Program-made: the position numbers and the translations under genes
Assembly: GCA_002505325.1 (NCBI GenBank)
Contig: DAUV01000011.1
Coordinates: 1 to 5,942 of the forward strand
Length of the DNA: 5,942 nucleotides
From: Euryarchaeota archaeon UBA623
GTDB lineage: Archaea; Thermoplasmatota; Poseidoniia; Poseidoniales; Thalassarchaeaceae
Reading direction: 5' to 3'
Notes under the pieces: generated by a model
The model's input: only the letters and a program-made list of their open reading frames with translations
Databases searched by the model: none
What the model was told of the DNA's origin: nothing
Shown here: piece by piece, positions 1 through 5,748 of the stretch
Layout of the letters: every line of letters starts with the position of its first letter
How positions within the stretch are numbered: the stretch's first letter is position 1

Positions 1-415
1 TTTCATGCTGAACCTCCATGACTAGACCAACACCAACAATTCCACCGATGATACTGTGGGTGGTCGAAACTGGTAGTCCGTATCTCGTGGCGATAGTTAG
101 CCAGACCGCCGCTGCCATCATGGCAGCTATGAATCCATACATTAGGTCATTTGAAATCGCGTCAACCAGAGTTTGATTATTGAAATCAACAACTAGAATT
201 CCCTTGCGAACTGTGTCTGTTACTGCATCTCCAGCGAAGAAAGCCCCTATGAACTCAAAGATAGCAGCGATGATTACTGCTTGCTTAAGGGTCAGCGCGC
301 GAGAGCCAACAGACGTTCCCATCGCATTCGCGACATCATTGGCACCGATGTTCCACGCGAGGTACGCGCAAACACCTATCGAGACTAACAGAACGAGCCC
401 CATCAGAGGTTCCAT
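1..415 (-). CDS. PiT-family inorganic phosphate permease, N-terminal part (runs off the left edge)
   Basis: The reverse strand from an ATG at 415 is open to the window edge (138 codons). The product is a membrane transporter that would bring phosphate into the cell by cation symport. Two hallmarks of the PiT family (PF01384) are visible: near residues 25-33 the motif WNIGANDVANA followed by GTSVG, and near residues 114-125 the motif GLPVSTTHSIIGG. Both carry the polar residues known to form the substrate path in this family. Between them lie hydrophobic stretches fitting membrane helices (about residues 5-22, 46-65 and 95-112). The first GANDVANA motif sits close to the N-terminus, as usual for PiT, so the 415 start is right. 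No Shine-Dalgarno site is visible before it. It lies 37 bases after the stop of the upstream same-strand gene and may be cotranscribed with it. The C-terminal half is missing because the window ends, not because the gene is broken. Confidence 0.9.
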   Translation of the reverse strand, partial: MEPLMGLVLLVSIGVCAYLAWNIGANDVANAMGTSVGSRALTLKQAVIIAAIFEFIGAFFAGDAVTDTVRKGILVVDFNNQTLVDAISNDLMYGFIAAMMAAAVWLTIATRYGLPVSTTHSIIGGIVGVGLVMEVQHE

Positions 416-452
416 TGATTCGCGCGCATCGCTAATGGTACTTGACTTATGC

Positions 453-1898
453 TCAGAGTAATTCTACGACGATTTCGGGTTGCGTCAGGTAGATGAGCAG
501 GCCAATTCCAGCGAATATCATCATCCATGCACCTGTGGCCTTGACTATCCCGGTAGAGCGCCGGAGGAAATCGAGCATCGACTGCCGGCCAAGGCCGACT
601 AACATTGTCACGGTTATCATCAGCACGGTGACTGAAAGGATGAGTCCGGTCATACCGAACGCGAAGGCACCGTTGCCCACTACAGCAAGCCAAGCAACGA
701 ATGGGAATACTGCGGCGGCTGTGCAGTCGACCGAGGCCGCGCTGTATCCGATGCCCCACAGGTACATGTTGCGTCTAGGCGTGAATTGCTCATCTATCTC
801 AGTGGTCTGGTAGCGGTCGAGCACACCTTGGACCCGGTTCAACAGATGCGAGGTCCAGCCGAGCAGCATGAGGCCACCGAGGATTACTAGCAGCCATGCT
901 ATGACAATCGCGATGTCATGTAGAACCCCAGAGAGGTCAATGATTCCGTCAAGTCCGAAGATGATAACCCCGATTGCACCGAAGAAGGTTAGTTGACCCA
1001 GAGCAGCATAGATGCCGACCTCGAAGGGCTTAGGCATGCTGCCAGAGAGTTTGCCGGCTTCTTGCAATTCGTCCTCTCTCATCCCGAGGTTGAGGTAGTA
1101 AGCGATGAAAGAGGGGAGCACTGGGAAGGCACAGGGAGAGAAGTAGACCAGTATGCCCAAGAACAGTCCAATCACGAAGACTCCAGAGAGCGATCGATCT
1201 GCCTTCTCAATGCCGAATCGGAGGCCCTCGGACTCACCAGCATTTGCGCTTGCAACGGCCGAATCGAAGGACGACCACCCATCGAGAGGCGTCCCGGTGC
1301 TCTCCTTGGCGACGACGTACCCCTCATGGTCGACCACAATCACCAGCGGGATGGCTTGAGCAGAGTAGTACTCGACTAAATCACCTGAACCACCATCTTC
1401 GAGAATCACGACATCCGTACCGCCGTTGGCGACAGGCCACGGCATATGCTTGTCGGAACCTGTCTCTCCAAAGGTTGCATTAATGTCTTCGAAAGTCTCG
1501 TAGCCATACCATGATCCGATTGACAGGACCAATACTTCATACGGTCCTTCAAGCGACTGCCAATTCTCGAGATTCTGTTCTATATGTGTTTGGACGTAGT
1601 GGCAATTGGAGCAGTCCACCGCCATGAAGTCTAGGATGACTACGCTTCCACGTAGGTTGGACAGTCGGACCATCCCTGAATCGTCAGCGATACCATCATC
1701 GACCCCAGTTCTGTTCATCGTAGCGATTTCAAAGTCAGGTACCAGTTCGATGTCGTCGGATACTCCATACGCAGATGCCGAGAGTCCGAATAGTGTCAAG
1801 GACGAATATCCTATGATGCAAAACAAGACTACGCCAACACCGAATGCCTGCCAAGTCTCTTTCTGGCGCAGAACATCGAAGTCTAAACCTGCTACCAT
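453..1898 (-). CDS. Membrane-anchored TlpA-like thioredoxin domain fused to a CcdA/DsbD-type transmembrane electron-transfer domain
   Basis: 481 residues. Residues about 17-40 form an N-terminal membrane anchor. Residues about 50-215 form a thioredoxin fold of the TlpA/AhpC-TSA kind: VVILDFMAVDCSNCHYV holds the CxxC redox pair (C96, C99), and AQAIPLVIVVD supplies the cis-proline (P184). Residues about 237-472 contain six hydrophobic helices like CcdA/DsbD (PF02683): C256 in YFSPCAFPVLPS in the first and C392 in SVDCTAAAVFPF in the fourth, the expected symmetric redox pair. Charged loops (about 271-290, 350-376, 437-452) fit a cytoplasmic side, placing the thioredoxin domain and C-terminus outside. 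Inferred role: pass electrons from cytoplasmic thioredoxin through the membrane to the outer thioredoxin domain, for disulfide reduction or cytochrome/metalloprotein maturation. No cytochrome c maturation genes are nearby, so the client is unknown. The ATG at 1898 gives a sensible anchor and has an AT-rich element 26 bases before it. DsbD has the opposite domain order. Confidence 0.88.
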   Translation of the reverse strand: MVAGLDFDVLRQKETWQAFGVGVVLFCIIGYSSLTLFGLSASAYGVSDDIELVPDFEIATMNRTGVDDGIADDSGMVRLSNLRGSVVILDFMAVDCSNCHYVQTHIEQNLENWQSLEGPYEVLVLSIGSWYGYETFEDINATFGETGSDKHMPWPVANGGTDVVILEDGGSGDLVEYYSAQAIPLVIVVDHEGYVVAKESTGTPLDGWSSFDSAVASANAGESEGLRFGIEKADRSLSGVFVIGLFLGILVYFSPCAFPVLPSFIAYYLNLGMREDELQEAGKLSGSMPKPFEVGIYAALGQLTFFGAIGVIIFGLDGIIDLSGVLHDIAIVIAWLLVILGGLMLLGWTSHLLNRVQGVLDRYQTTEIDEQFTPRRNMYLWGIGYSAASVDCTAAAVFPFVAWLAVVGNGAFAFGMTGLILSVTVLMITVTMLVGLGRQSMLDFLRRSTGIVKATGAWMMIFAGIGLLIYLTQPEIVVELL

Positions 1899-1919
1899 GG
1901 AACGCCGAATTAGGGCCGA

Positions 1920-1928
1920 CTTTTGATT
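1920..1928 (-). promoter_or_regulatory. Candidate TATA box (box A) of the thioredoxin-CcdA gene
   Basis: On the minus strand this reads AATCAAAAG, an AT-rich patch in otherwise GC-rich DNA. Its centre is 26 bases before the ATG at 1898, where a TATA box would stand if transcription began at the start codon (leaderless mRNA). No Shine-Dalgarno site precedes that ATG. The match to the archaeal TTTATA-type consensus is weak; position is the main argument. Confidence 0.28.
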
Positions 1929-1951
1929 CCGGCGGGAGTTGTGCTCTCAAG

Positions 1952-1980
1952 ATGAGTCATCACGCTTATTGCCGACTCAT
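1952..1980. repeat. 7-base inverted repeat in the divergent ccdA-fusion/tRNA-Val intergenic region
   Basis: ATGAGTC at 1952-1958 and its exact reverse complement GACTCAT at 1974-1980 flank a 15-base spacer that contains CTTATTG, the candidate tRNA box A. The left arm is also part of an 11-base near-palindrome, GATGAGTCATC (1951-1961), and just right of it CCGAC/GTCGG (1972-1976 and 1982-1986) can form a short hairpin. The arrangement resembles an operator surrounding a promoter, but short repeats like these arise by chance fairly often. Confidence 0.3.
1965..1971 (+). promoter_or_regulatory. Candidate box A promoter element of tRNA-Val
   Basis: CTTATTG is the only AT-rich patch in the 60 bases before the tRNA. 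Its centre is about 30 bases before the mature 5' end at 1998, which would put transcription initiation a few bases upstream of the tRNA, as is typical for archaeal tRNA genes. The sequence match to the TTTATA-type consensus is partial. Confidence 0.33.
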
Positions 1981-1997
1981 GGTCGGATGTGGAGCGC

Positions 1998-2073
1998 GGG
2001 CTCGTGGTCTAGGGGTTATGACGTCGCCTTCACATGGCGAAGATCGCAGGTTCAATTCCTGCCGAGCCCACCA
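1998..2073 (+). tRNA. tRNA-Val (anticodon CAC), CCA encoded
   Basis: A full cloverleaf can be drawn. The acceptor stem GGGCTCG (1998-2004) pairs with CGAGCCC (2063-2069), all seven pairs. The D arm is GTCT/TGAC with an 8-base loop AGGGGTTA and an unpaired fourth position. The anticodon stem TCGCC/GGCGA encloses the loop TTCACAT, giving anticodon CAC, which reads the valine codon GTG. The variable loop is 5 bases, and the T arm GCAGG/CCTGC holds the loop TTCAATT. The discriminator is A at 2070, followed by an encoded CCA at 2071-2073. There is no intron. Its last base directly touches the stop codon of the convergent deoC gene, leaving no intergenic DNA for a separate terminator. Confidence 0.97.
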
Positions 2074-2778
2074 TTATTCTATGAGCTCATCGAGCAACGA
2101 CGATGCACCAATTCTCAGTCTCTCAGGTCCTTTGATACTCGGGTCTTCAGAGTTGACCAATCCGAGAAGGCGATTTACGTCTCCGAGAGTGCTTATCCCT
2201 CCAGATAGCTTTACTCCCGGATGATCGCCCATGGTTATGCCATGCCTCATGACCTCGAATGCCAGAATCTCTGCCGCCTCGTTGCTGCACCCTCCTCGCT
2301 TACCTGTACAACTCTTGACGAAATCCGCTCCTGCTGCTAGCGACATCCTCGCACAGGCGCGCATACTGCGCTCATCGAGCAAAGGAGTCTCGATGATGAC
2401 CTTTAGGACACAGCCGGCTGAAGCCTCGCGCATAGCAATCAGCATCGCCAGTTCAGCCTCTCCAGGAAAGTCATCGGCCGCGCGCGGCTCTAGGACGCAA
2501 TCAATCTCGTCTGCTCCGACCTGTACCGCTGCACGGATGGCCTCAGAAGCAGCAGAGGGATCACTCTCCCCTATGGGAAAACTAGCGGCTACGGCAGCGA
2601 CAGGTATTCCCTCGTTTAATCGCCTCTTGACATAAGCGACGTGCTCAGTGAAGACGCAAATCGCCGCAGGGCGATACTCATTGGCCTTCTGACATAGCAT
2701 ATCGAGATCTGCGTCGCTCGCATCATGATTGAGTAGTGTGAGGTCGAGTAGATTGAGTACGCCTCTCGCGTCCATCAT
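2074..2778 (-). CDS. deoC: Deoxyribose-phosphate aldolase (DERA, class I)
   Basis: 234 residues. The enzyme splits 2-deoxy-D-ribose 5-phosphate into glyceraldehyde 3-phosphate and acetaldehyde in the cytoplasm, the last step of deoxynucleoside salvage. All key DeoC residues are present: D93 in GADEIDCVL (proton relay), K126 in LKVIIETPLL, the Schiff-base K155 in FVKSCTGK, and K190 in GVKLSGGI; this last motif with GAS near residue 225 forms the phosphate-binding end of the TIM barrel. The N-terminus LLDLTLLNHDA resembles the E. coli-type branch (LMDLTTLN) more than the shorter IDHTLL type common in archaea. Two ATGs start the frame (2778 and 2775). The start lies 5 bases after the serC stop, so cotranscription is very likely, while no clear Shine-Dalgarno site is present. 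The C-terminus DELIE ends exactly at the tRNA-Val CCA. Confidence 0.93.
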   Translation of the reverse strand: MMDARGVLNLLDLTLLNHDASDADLDMLCQKANEYRPAAICVFTEHVAYVKRRLNEGIPVAAVAASFPIGESDPSAASEAIRAAVQVGADEIDCVLEPRAADDFPGEAELAMLIAMREASAGCVLKVIIETPLLDERSMRACARMSLAAGADFVKSCTGKRGGCSNEAAEILAFEVMRHGITMGDHPGVKLSGGISTLGDVNRLLGLVNSEDPSIKGPERLRIGASSLLDELIE

Positions 2779-2783
2779 ATCAC

Positions 2784-3932
2784 TCAGCTATGCTGCGACT
2801 CAAAGTCACGCATGAAACCAACTAGGGCCACGACACTCTCAATTGGACATCCATTGTATATGCTGGCACGTATGCCGCCGACGCTACGATGTCCCTTCAG
2901 TCCACCGAATCCTGCTGCCACGGCCTCTGTTAGGAAAGCCTCCTCAAGATTCTCATCGGCCAGACGCCATGTGACATTCATCACCGAGCGCGAACCACCA
3001 TGTGCGTGCGGGCGCCAGAAATCACTCCGATCAAGCTCTCCGTACAGGAGAGCAGCCTTGGCGCGGTTCCGCTCGATGGCCCCATCGAGCCCACCGTTGC
3101 GCTCAATCCAGGCGAAAACCCGGTCGAGCACGTAGATGCCGAAGGTGTTGGGAGTGTTGAACATCGAACCCTTAGAGGCGTGAGTATGGTAGTCGAGCAT
3201 CGTAGGGATGCCCTGCTTGGCTCTGGCCATTGCCCATGGCGAGAGTATTGCCAGAGTCACGCCACTCGGGCCGAGGTTCTTCTGCGCACCTGCGTAGATT
3301 ACATCGTGAGCGGAGACATCAATCGTAACGCCGCAAATGTCCGAGCTGGCATCGACCACTCTCGGTTTCCCTCCACTATCGGGAAGATGGTGGAATTGGG
3401 TACCATACAGGGTGTTGTTAGAGGTATAGTGGATGTATGTTGCATCTTCACGAATTGTATATTCTCCATCCTGCGGGACTGATTTGAAACCGTTCTCAGA
3501 GTCGTCCCAAACTGCAAATGCATCGCCCACTCTGCTGGCCTCCTTGAGAGCCTTCTGCGACCAACCTCCAGTGACTAGGAAATCTGCCTTCTCTCCATCA
3601 TTTAGTAGATTCAGGGCGGTCATGTAGAATTGAGTTGAGGCACCTCCTTGCAGAAACAGCACCTCGTAGCCATCTGGAACGGATAGGACTCTCCTGATTC
3701 GCTCCACAGCCGAGTCAATTACACTCTGGAAGGTTGGACTACGATGAGACACCTCGAGTAGCCCGAAACCACTCTCGTCGAGATTAGGTAGAGCCGCTGC
3801 GACCTCCTCAACTACTTCCAGCGGCAGTACAGCTGGCCCAGCGCCGAAGTTGTGGATGCGACCGGCAGGTTGCACGTTCCGACGCGCCCGCTTCAGGCCT
3901 TTCAGCCCATCGGAGCCTACGATAGGGTTCAT
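2784..3932 (-). CDS. serC: Phosphoserine aminotransferase
   Basis: A cytoplasmic PLP enzyme that converts 3-phosphohydroxypyruvate and glutamate to 3-phosphoserine and 2-oxoglutarate in serine synthesis; in some bacteria it also serves PLP synthesis. Counting from the ATG at 3932 (382 residues), visible family motifs are NFGAGPAVLP near 28-37, LEVSHRSP near 59-66, GGASTQF near 96-102, GGWSQKALKEA near 122-132, HYTSNNTLYGTQF near 168-180, VVDASSDI with D194, AGAQKNLGPSG with the PLP-binding lysine K218, and GGIRASIYN near the C-terminus. The sequence looks like the bacterial SerC type. The frame stays open upstream to an ATG at 4004, but that would overlap pdxT by 66 bases and the extra residues look like antisense of pdxT. 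A GTG at 3875 would give a more usual N-terminus (8 residues before NFGAGP), so the exact start is uncertain. It is followed by deoC after 5 bases. Confidence 0.93.
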   Translation of the reverse strand: MNPIVGSDGLKGLKRARRNVQPAGRIHNFGAGPAVLPLEVVEEVAAALPNLDESGFGLLEVSHRSPTFQSVIDSAVERIRRVLSVPDGYEVLFLQGGASTQFYMTALNLLNDGEKADFLVTGGWSQKALKEASRVGDAFAVWDDSENGFKSVPQDGEYTIREDATYIHYTSNNTLYGTQFHHLPDSGGKPRVVDASSDICGVTIDVSAHDVIYAGAQKNLGPSGVTLAILSPWAMARAKQGIPTMLDYHTHASKGSMFNTPNTFGIYVLDRVFAWIERNGGLDGAIERNRAKAALLYGELDRSDFWRPHAHGGSRSVMNVTWRLADENLEEAFLTEAVAAGFGGLKGHRSVGGIRASIYNGCPIESVVALVGFMRDFESQHS

Positions 3933-3936
3933 TTTC
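3928..3936. promoter_or_regulatory. AT-rich patch between serC and pdxT, possible shared promoter element
   Basis: TTCATTTTC is the only AT-rich stretch in the divergent serC/pdxT junction. Its centre is 25 bases before the alternative pdxT start GTG at 3957, the right distance for a leaderless transcript. On the other strand it would suit a serC transcript starting near 3906, ahead of the alternative serC GTG at 3875. It includes the serC ATG (3930-3932) if that start is used, so these readings compete. Confidence 0.25.
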
Positions 3937-3938
3937 GG

Positions 3939-4559
3939 ATGGCCGGACGGACAGTCGTGCTTCGCATAGGGCTCGTCATGCTGCAAGGTGCCCGCCATGT
4001 CCACATTGCAGCGCTACAGAGGGCTGCCAAAGAGTGCAATATTGAGATTGAGGTCCACGAGTTACGCAAGGCCTCCGATTTGGCCGCAGCAGATCCTCAG
4101 GCCATCGTGCTGCCAGGAGGTGAGTCGACGACCATGCGACTGACTGGGAACCACGAGGCATCAGGACTTCTGCCTGCTCTATTCGAATGGATTCGCTCTG
4201 ACTCATCGCTCCCTGTTCTTGGCACCTGTGCGGGCGCAATTTTACTGGCTGACCCACAGGATGGAGGCATTCCACTAATTGGCGCGAACATAGATCGTAA
4301 CGCATACGGCCGTCAGGCCAACTCATTCCAGAGTCCACTCGAGGCCACTATTCTAGGGCGCGAATTCCCCGGCGTGTTCATCCGGGCTCCTCGGTTCGCA
4401 TCGCATAGCGAGTCCTCAACTGTGGCTGCACTGCACGGCGAGGAGGTGGTTGGTGTGAGGACAGGTAATAGACTCGCTCTGACTTTCCACCCGGAACTCT
4501 CATCTGACATCGGCTTCCACCGCTGGTTGCTTGAGGCCGCGACAGGTGCTGCGACATGA
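3939..4559 (+). CDS. pdxT: Pyridoxal 5'-phosphate synthase glutaminase subunit PdxT
   Basis: 206 residues from the ATG at 3939. The class I glutamine amidotransferase subunit frees ammonia from glutamine and hands it to PdxS, which makes PLP from ribose 5-phosphate and glyceraldehyde 3-phosphate in the DXP-independent vitamin B6 route. Visible family motifs are RIGLVMLQGARHVHI (9-23), LPGGESTTMRL (58-68, oxyanion region), LGTCAGAILLA with nucleophile C97, the RNAYGRQ segment (120-126), FIRAPR (147-152) and LTFHPELSSD with H184 and E186 completing the triad. A GTG at 3957 would give the N-terminus MLRIGLVMLQG, which fits the family norm even better; the reading frame is open back to 3852, but those extra residues are antisense to serC. 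PdxS is not in the window. Its stop overlaps the start of the next gene (ATGA), so the two form an operon. Confidence 0.94.
   Translation: MAGRTVVLRIGLVMLQGARHVHIAALQRAAKECNIEIEVHELRKASDLAAADPQAIVLPGGESTTMRLTGNHEASGLLPALFEWIRSDSSLPVLGTCAGAILLADPQDGGIPLIGANIDRNAYGRQANSFQSPLEATILGREFPGVFIRAPRFASHSESSTVAALHGEEVVGVRTGNRLALTFHPELSSDIGFHRWLLEAATGAAT
4544..4548 (+). promoter_or_regulatory. Shine-Dalgarno site for the radical SAM gene, inside the end of pdxT
   Basis: AGGTG lies 7 bases before the ATG at 4556 and matches the core of the archaeal/bacterial SD (GGAGGTGAT). It supports the 4556 start and translation of the downstream gene coupled to pdxT. The other genes here lack such a site, as expected if they are leaderless and this one is internal to an operon. 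Confidence 0.55.
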
Positions 4560-5698
4560 GTACCACAGTTGGCCTGCCACAGGTACCCGAGTTGCACGAG
4601 CCTCCTGAGGAGGCTGATGCAGAGGGATGCATACAGTGCCAGATGGGCAGCAAACTGGTGCTATTCATCACAGGTAACTGTCACTGGCGCTGTGATTACT
4701 GCCCACTTTCCGAGACCCGACGCGACATCGACCACATGTTCGCTAACGAGCGGCGTTGCGAGAGTTTCGATGAGGTAATCGAAGAAGCGAGAGCTATGCG
4801 CGCCACAGGTGCAGGAATCACTGGTGGTGACCCGCTGATGGCACGCGAGAGGACGCTTGAGGGAATCAGGCGTTTGAAGGCCGAGTTCGGCTCGGATTTC
4901 CACCTACACATGTACACCAGTATTCCATTCCGCCCGGAGTGGGCCTCCGAGTTCGCCGAGGCGGGTCTCGATGAGATACGCTTCCACTTCCTAGACCTTG
5001 AAGCCGAACAGTACCGTGAAACCATAGCAGCCTGCTCTTCTACCAGTATCTTCACCGGCGTCGAACTGCCATGCGAGCCTGACAAGGAATCCGAACTGCT
5101 AAATCTGCTGGAGATTCTAAGGGAATTCGATGTAGACTTCCTCAATCTCAACGAGCTTGAAATCACAGTCGGCAACATCGATAACATGGAATTGCGCGGA
5201 TTCAACCTGTCAACCGAGATAACTGCTGGCGCTGCAGGTTCAGCCGAATTGGCGCACGTAATGCGTAATCGTGTAAATGCCGCAGCGAGCGGTCTCCCTG
5301 ATCCAATCGACGGAGAGACGCGAGACCCGTATGGCTACCACTTGAAGTTCTGCACCGCCGTTTACAAGGACGCCGGGCAATTGAGAAGGAGATTCCATCG
5401 TCGTGGCGAAGCGACCATAGCACCCCATGAGACGCTGACTGAGGACTCGACGCTGATGTTCGGTGCTGTATACGCTACCGAGGGGGACCAAGAATTGTGG
5501 ATAGAGGAGATAGCCGAGCAGACCGACCTACCGCATAGGTTCATGCTGTGGGACCTCGATAACCAGCGCATCGAAATCCCGCTTGTCGTAGCTGAGTTGA
5601 TAGCCGAGCACGTTGATGCTCCAGTCGCCATGGTGGAAGTCACACCGACCTTTGAGAGAATGGAGGTCACGGTGGTCTGGCTCAATGACAATAGATAG
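4556..5698 (+). CDS. Radical SAM protein of unknown function, COG2108-like
   Basis: 380 residues. The radical SAM signature is GNCHWRCDYCPLS with CxxxCxxC at C42, C46 and C49, which would hold a 4Fe-4S cluster and SAM. GAGITGGDPL (85-94) is the SAM-binding GGE-like motif, and FHLHMYTS (115-122), EIRFHFLD (140-147) and FLNLNELEIT (195-204) look like successive barrel strands. Ahead of the signature lies a further CxxC (C25, C28) in GCIQCQMGSKLVLF, and late in the protein C266 in YHLKFCTAVYKDAGQLRRR; these could bind a second metal site. The C-terminal 80 residues form a separate acidic region ending in EVTPTFERMEVTVVWL. From memory the overall pattern matches the archaeal family COG2108, described only as related to pyruvate formate-lyase activating enzymes; the substrate is unknown. 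The start overlaps the pdxT stop by 4 bases and has an SD site, so the two are made together. A role near PLP metabolism is suggested by context only. Confidence 0.85.
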   Translation: MSTTVGLPQVPELHEPPEEADAEGCIQCQMGSKLVLFITGNCHWRCDYCPLSETRRDIDHMFANERRCESFDEVIEEARAMRATGAGITGGDPLMARERTLEGIRRLKAEFGSDFHLHMYTSIPFRPEWASEFAEAGLDEIRFHFLDLEAEQYRETIAACSSTSIFTGVELPCEPDKESELLNLLEILREFDVDFLNLNELEITVGNIDNMELRGFNLSTEITAGAAGSAELAHVMRNRVNAAASGLPDPIDGETRDPYGYHLKFCTAVYKDAGQLRRRFHRRGEATIAPHETLTEDSTLMFGAVYATEGDQELWIEEIAEQTDLPHRFMLWDLDNQRIEIPLVVAELIAEHVDAPVAMVEVTPTFERMEVTVVWLNDNR

Positions 5699-5702
5699 AG
5701 CA

Positions 5703-5720
5703 AACCCTTCTCGTTGGGTT
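5703..5720 (+). terminator. Weak hairpin after the radical SAM gene
   Basis: AACCC (5703-5707) and GGGTT (5716-5720) form a 5-pair stem with an 8-base loop, starting 5 bases after the stop codon. No uridine run follows directly, only a broken TTTCGTT patch at about 5735, so it is a poor terminator by bacterial or archaeal standards. The next gene starts 50 bases after the stop, so read-through is possible. Confidence 0.2.
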
Positions 5721-5726
5721 CATAGA
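5719..5726 (+). promoter_or_regulatory. Candidate TATA box of the right-edge gene
   Basis: TTCATAGA is centred about 26 bases before the ATG at 5749, the distance expected for a leaderless archaeal transcript. It begins with the same TTCAT as the AT-rich patch before pdxT. The match to a TATA consensus is weak and rests mostly on position. Confidence 0.2.
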
Positions 5727-5748
5727 GTCTCGACTTTCGTTACCAGTC

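Noticed and set aside
1998..2073. tRNA-Val as an integration (att) site
   Set aside because: No integrase, no repeated copy of the tRNA 3' end and no foreign-looking DNA are seen next to it; the flanks are housekeeping genes.
1844..2224. 126-residue plus-strand open frame spanning the intergenic region, the tRNA and the end of deoC
   Set aside because: It runs through a complete tRNA gene and antisense through two real genes; no recognisable motif.
3852..3938. Longer pdxT reading from ATG 3852
   Set aside because: The extra 29 residues lie antisense to the serC N-terminal coding region and precede the normal PdxT start motif; nothing in the family extends this far.
3933..4004. Longer serC reading from ATG 4004, adding 24 residues
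   Set aside because: It would overlap pdxT by 66 bases, and the added residues precede an already extended N-terminus with no family similarity; the pdxT strand there encodes the well-conserved PdxT N-terminus.
4696..5205. 169-residue open frame on the minus strand inside the radical SAM gene
   Set aside because: It is serine- and arginine-rich in the way expected of an antisense shadow, and the plus strand carries clear radical SAM motifs across the same bases.
5699..5748. Strong intrinsic terminator after the radical SAM gene
   Set aside because: The hairpin has only five pairs with a large loop and no following T run, so it is kept only as a low-confidence feature.
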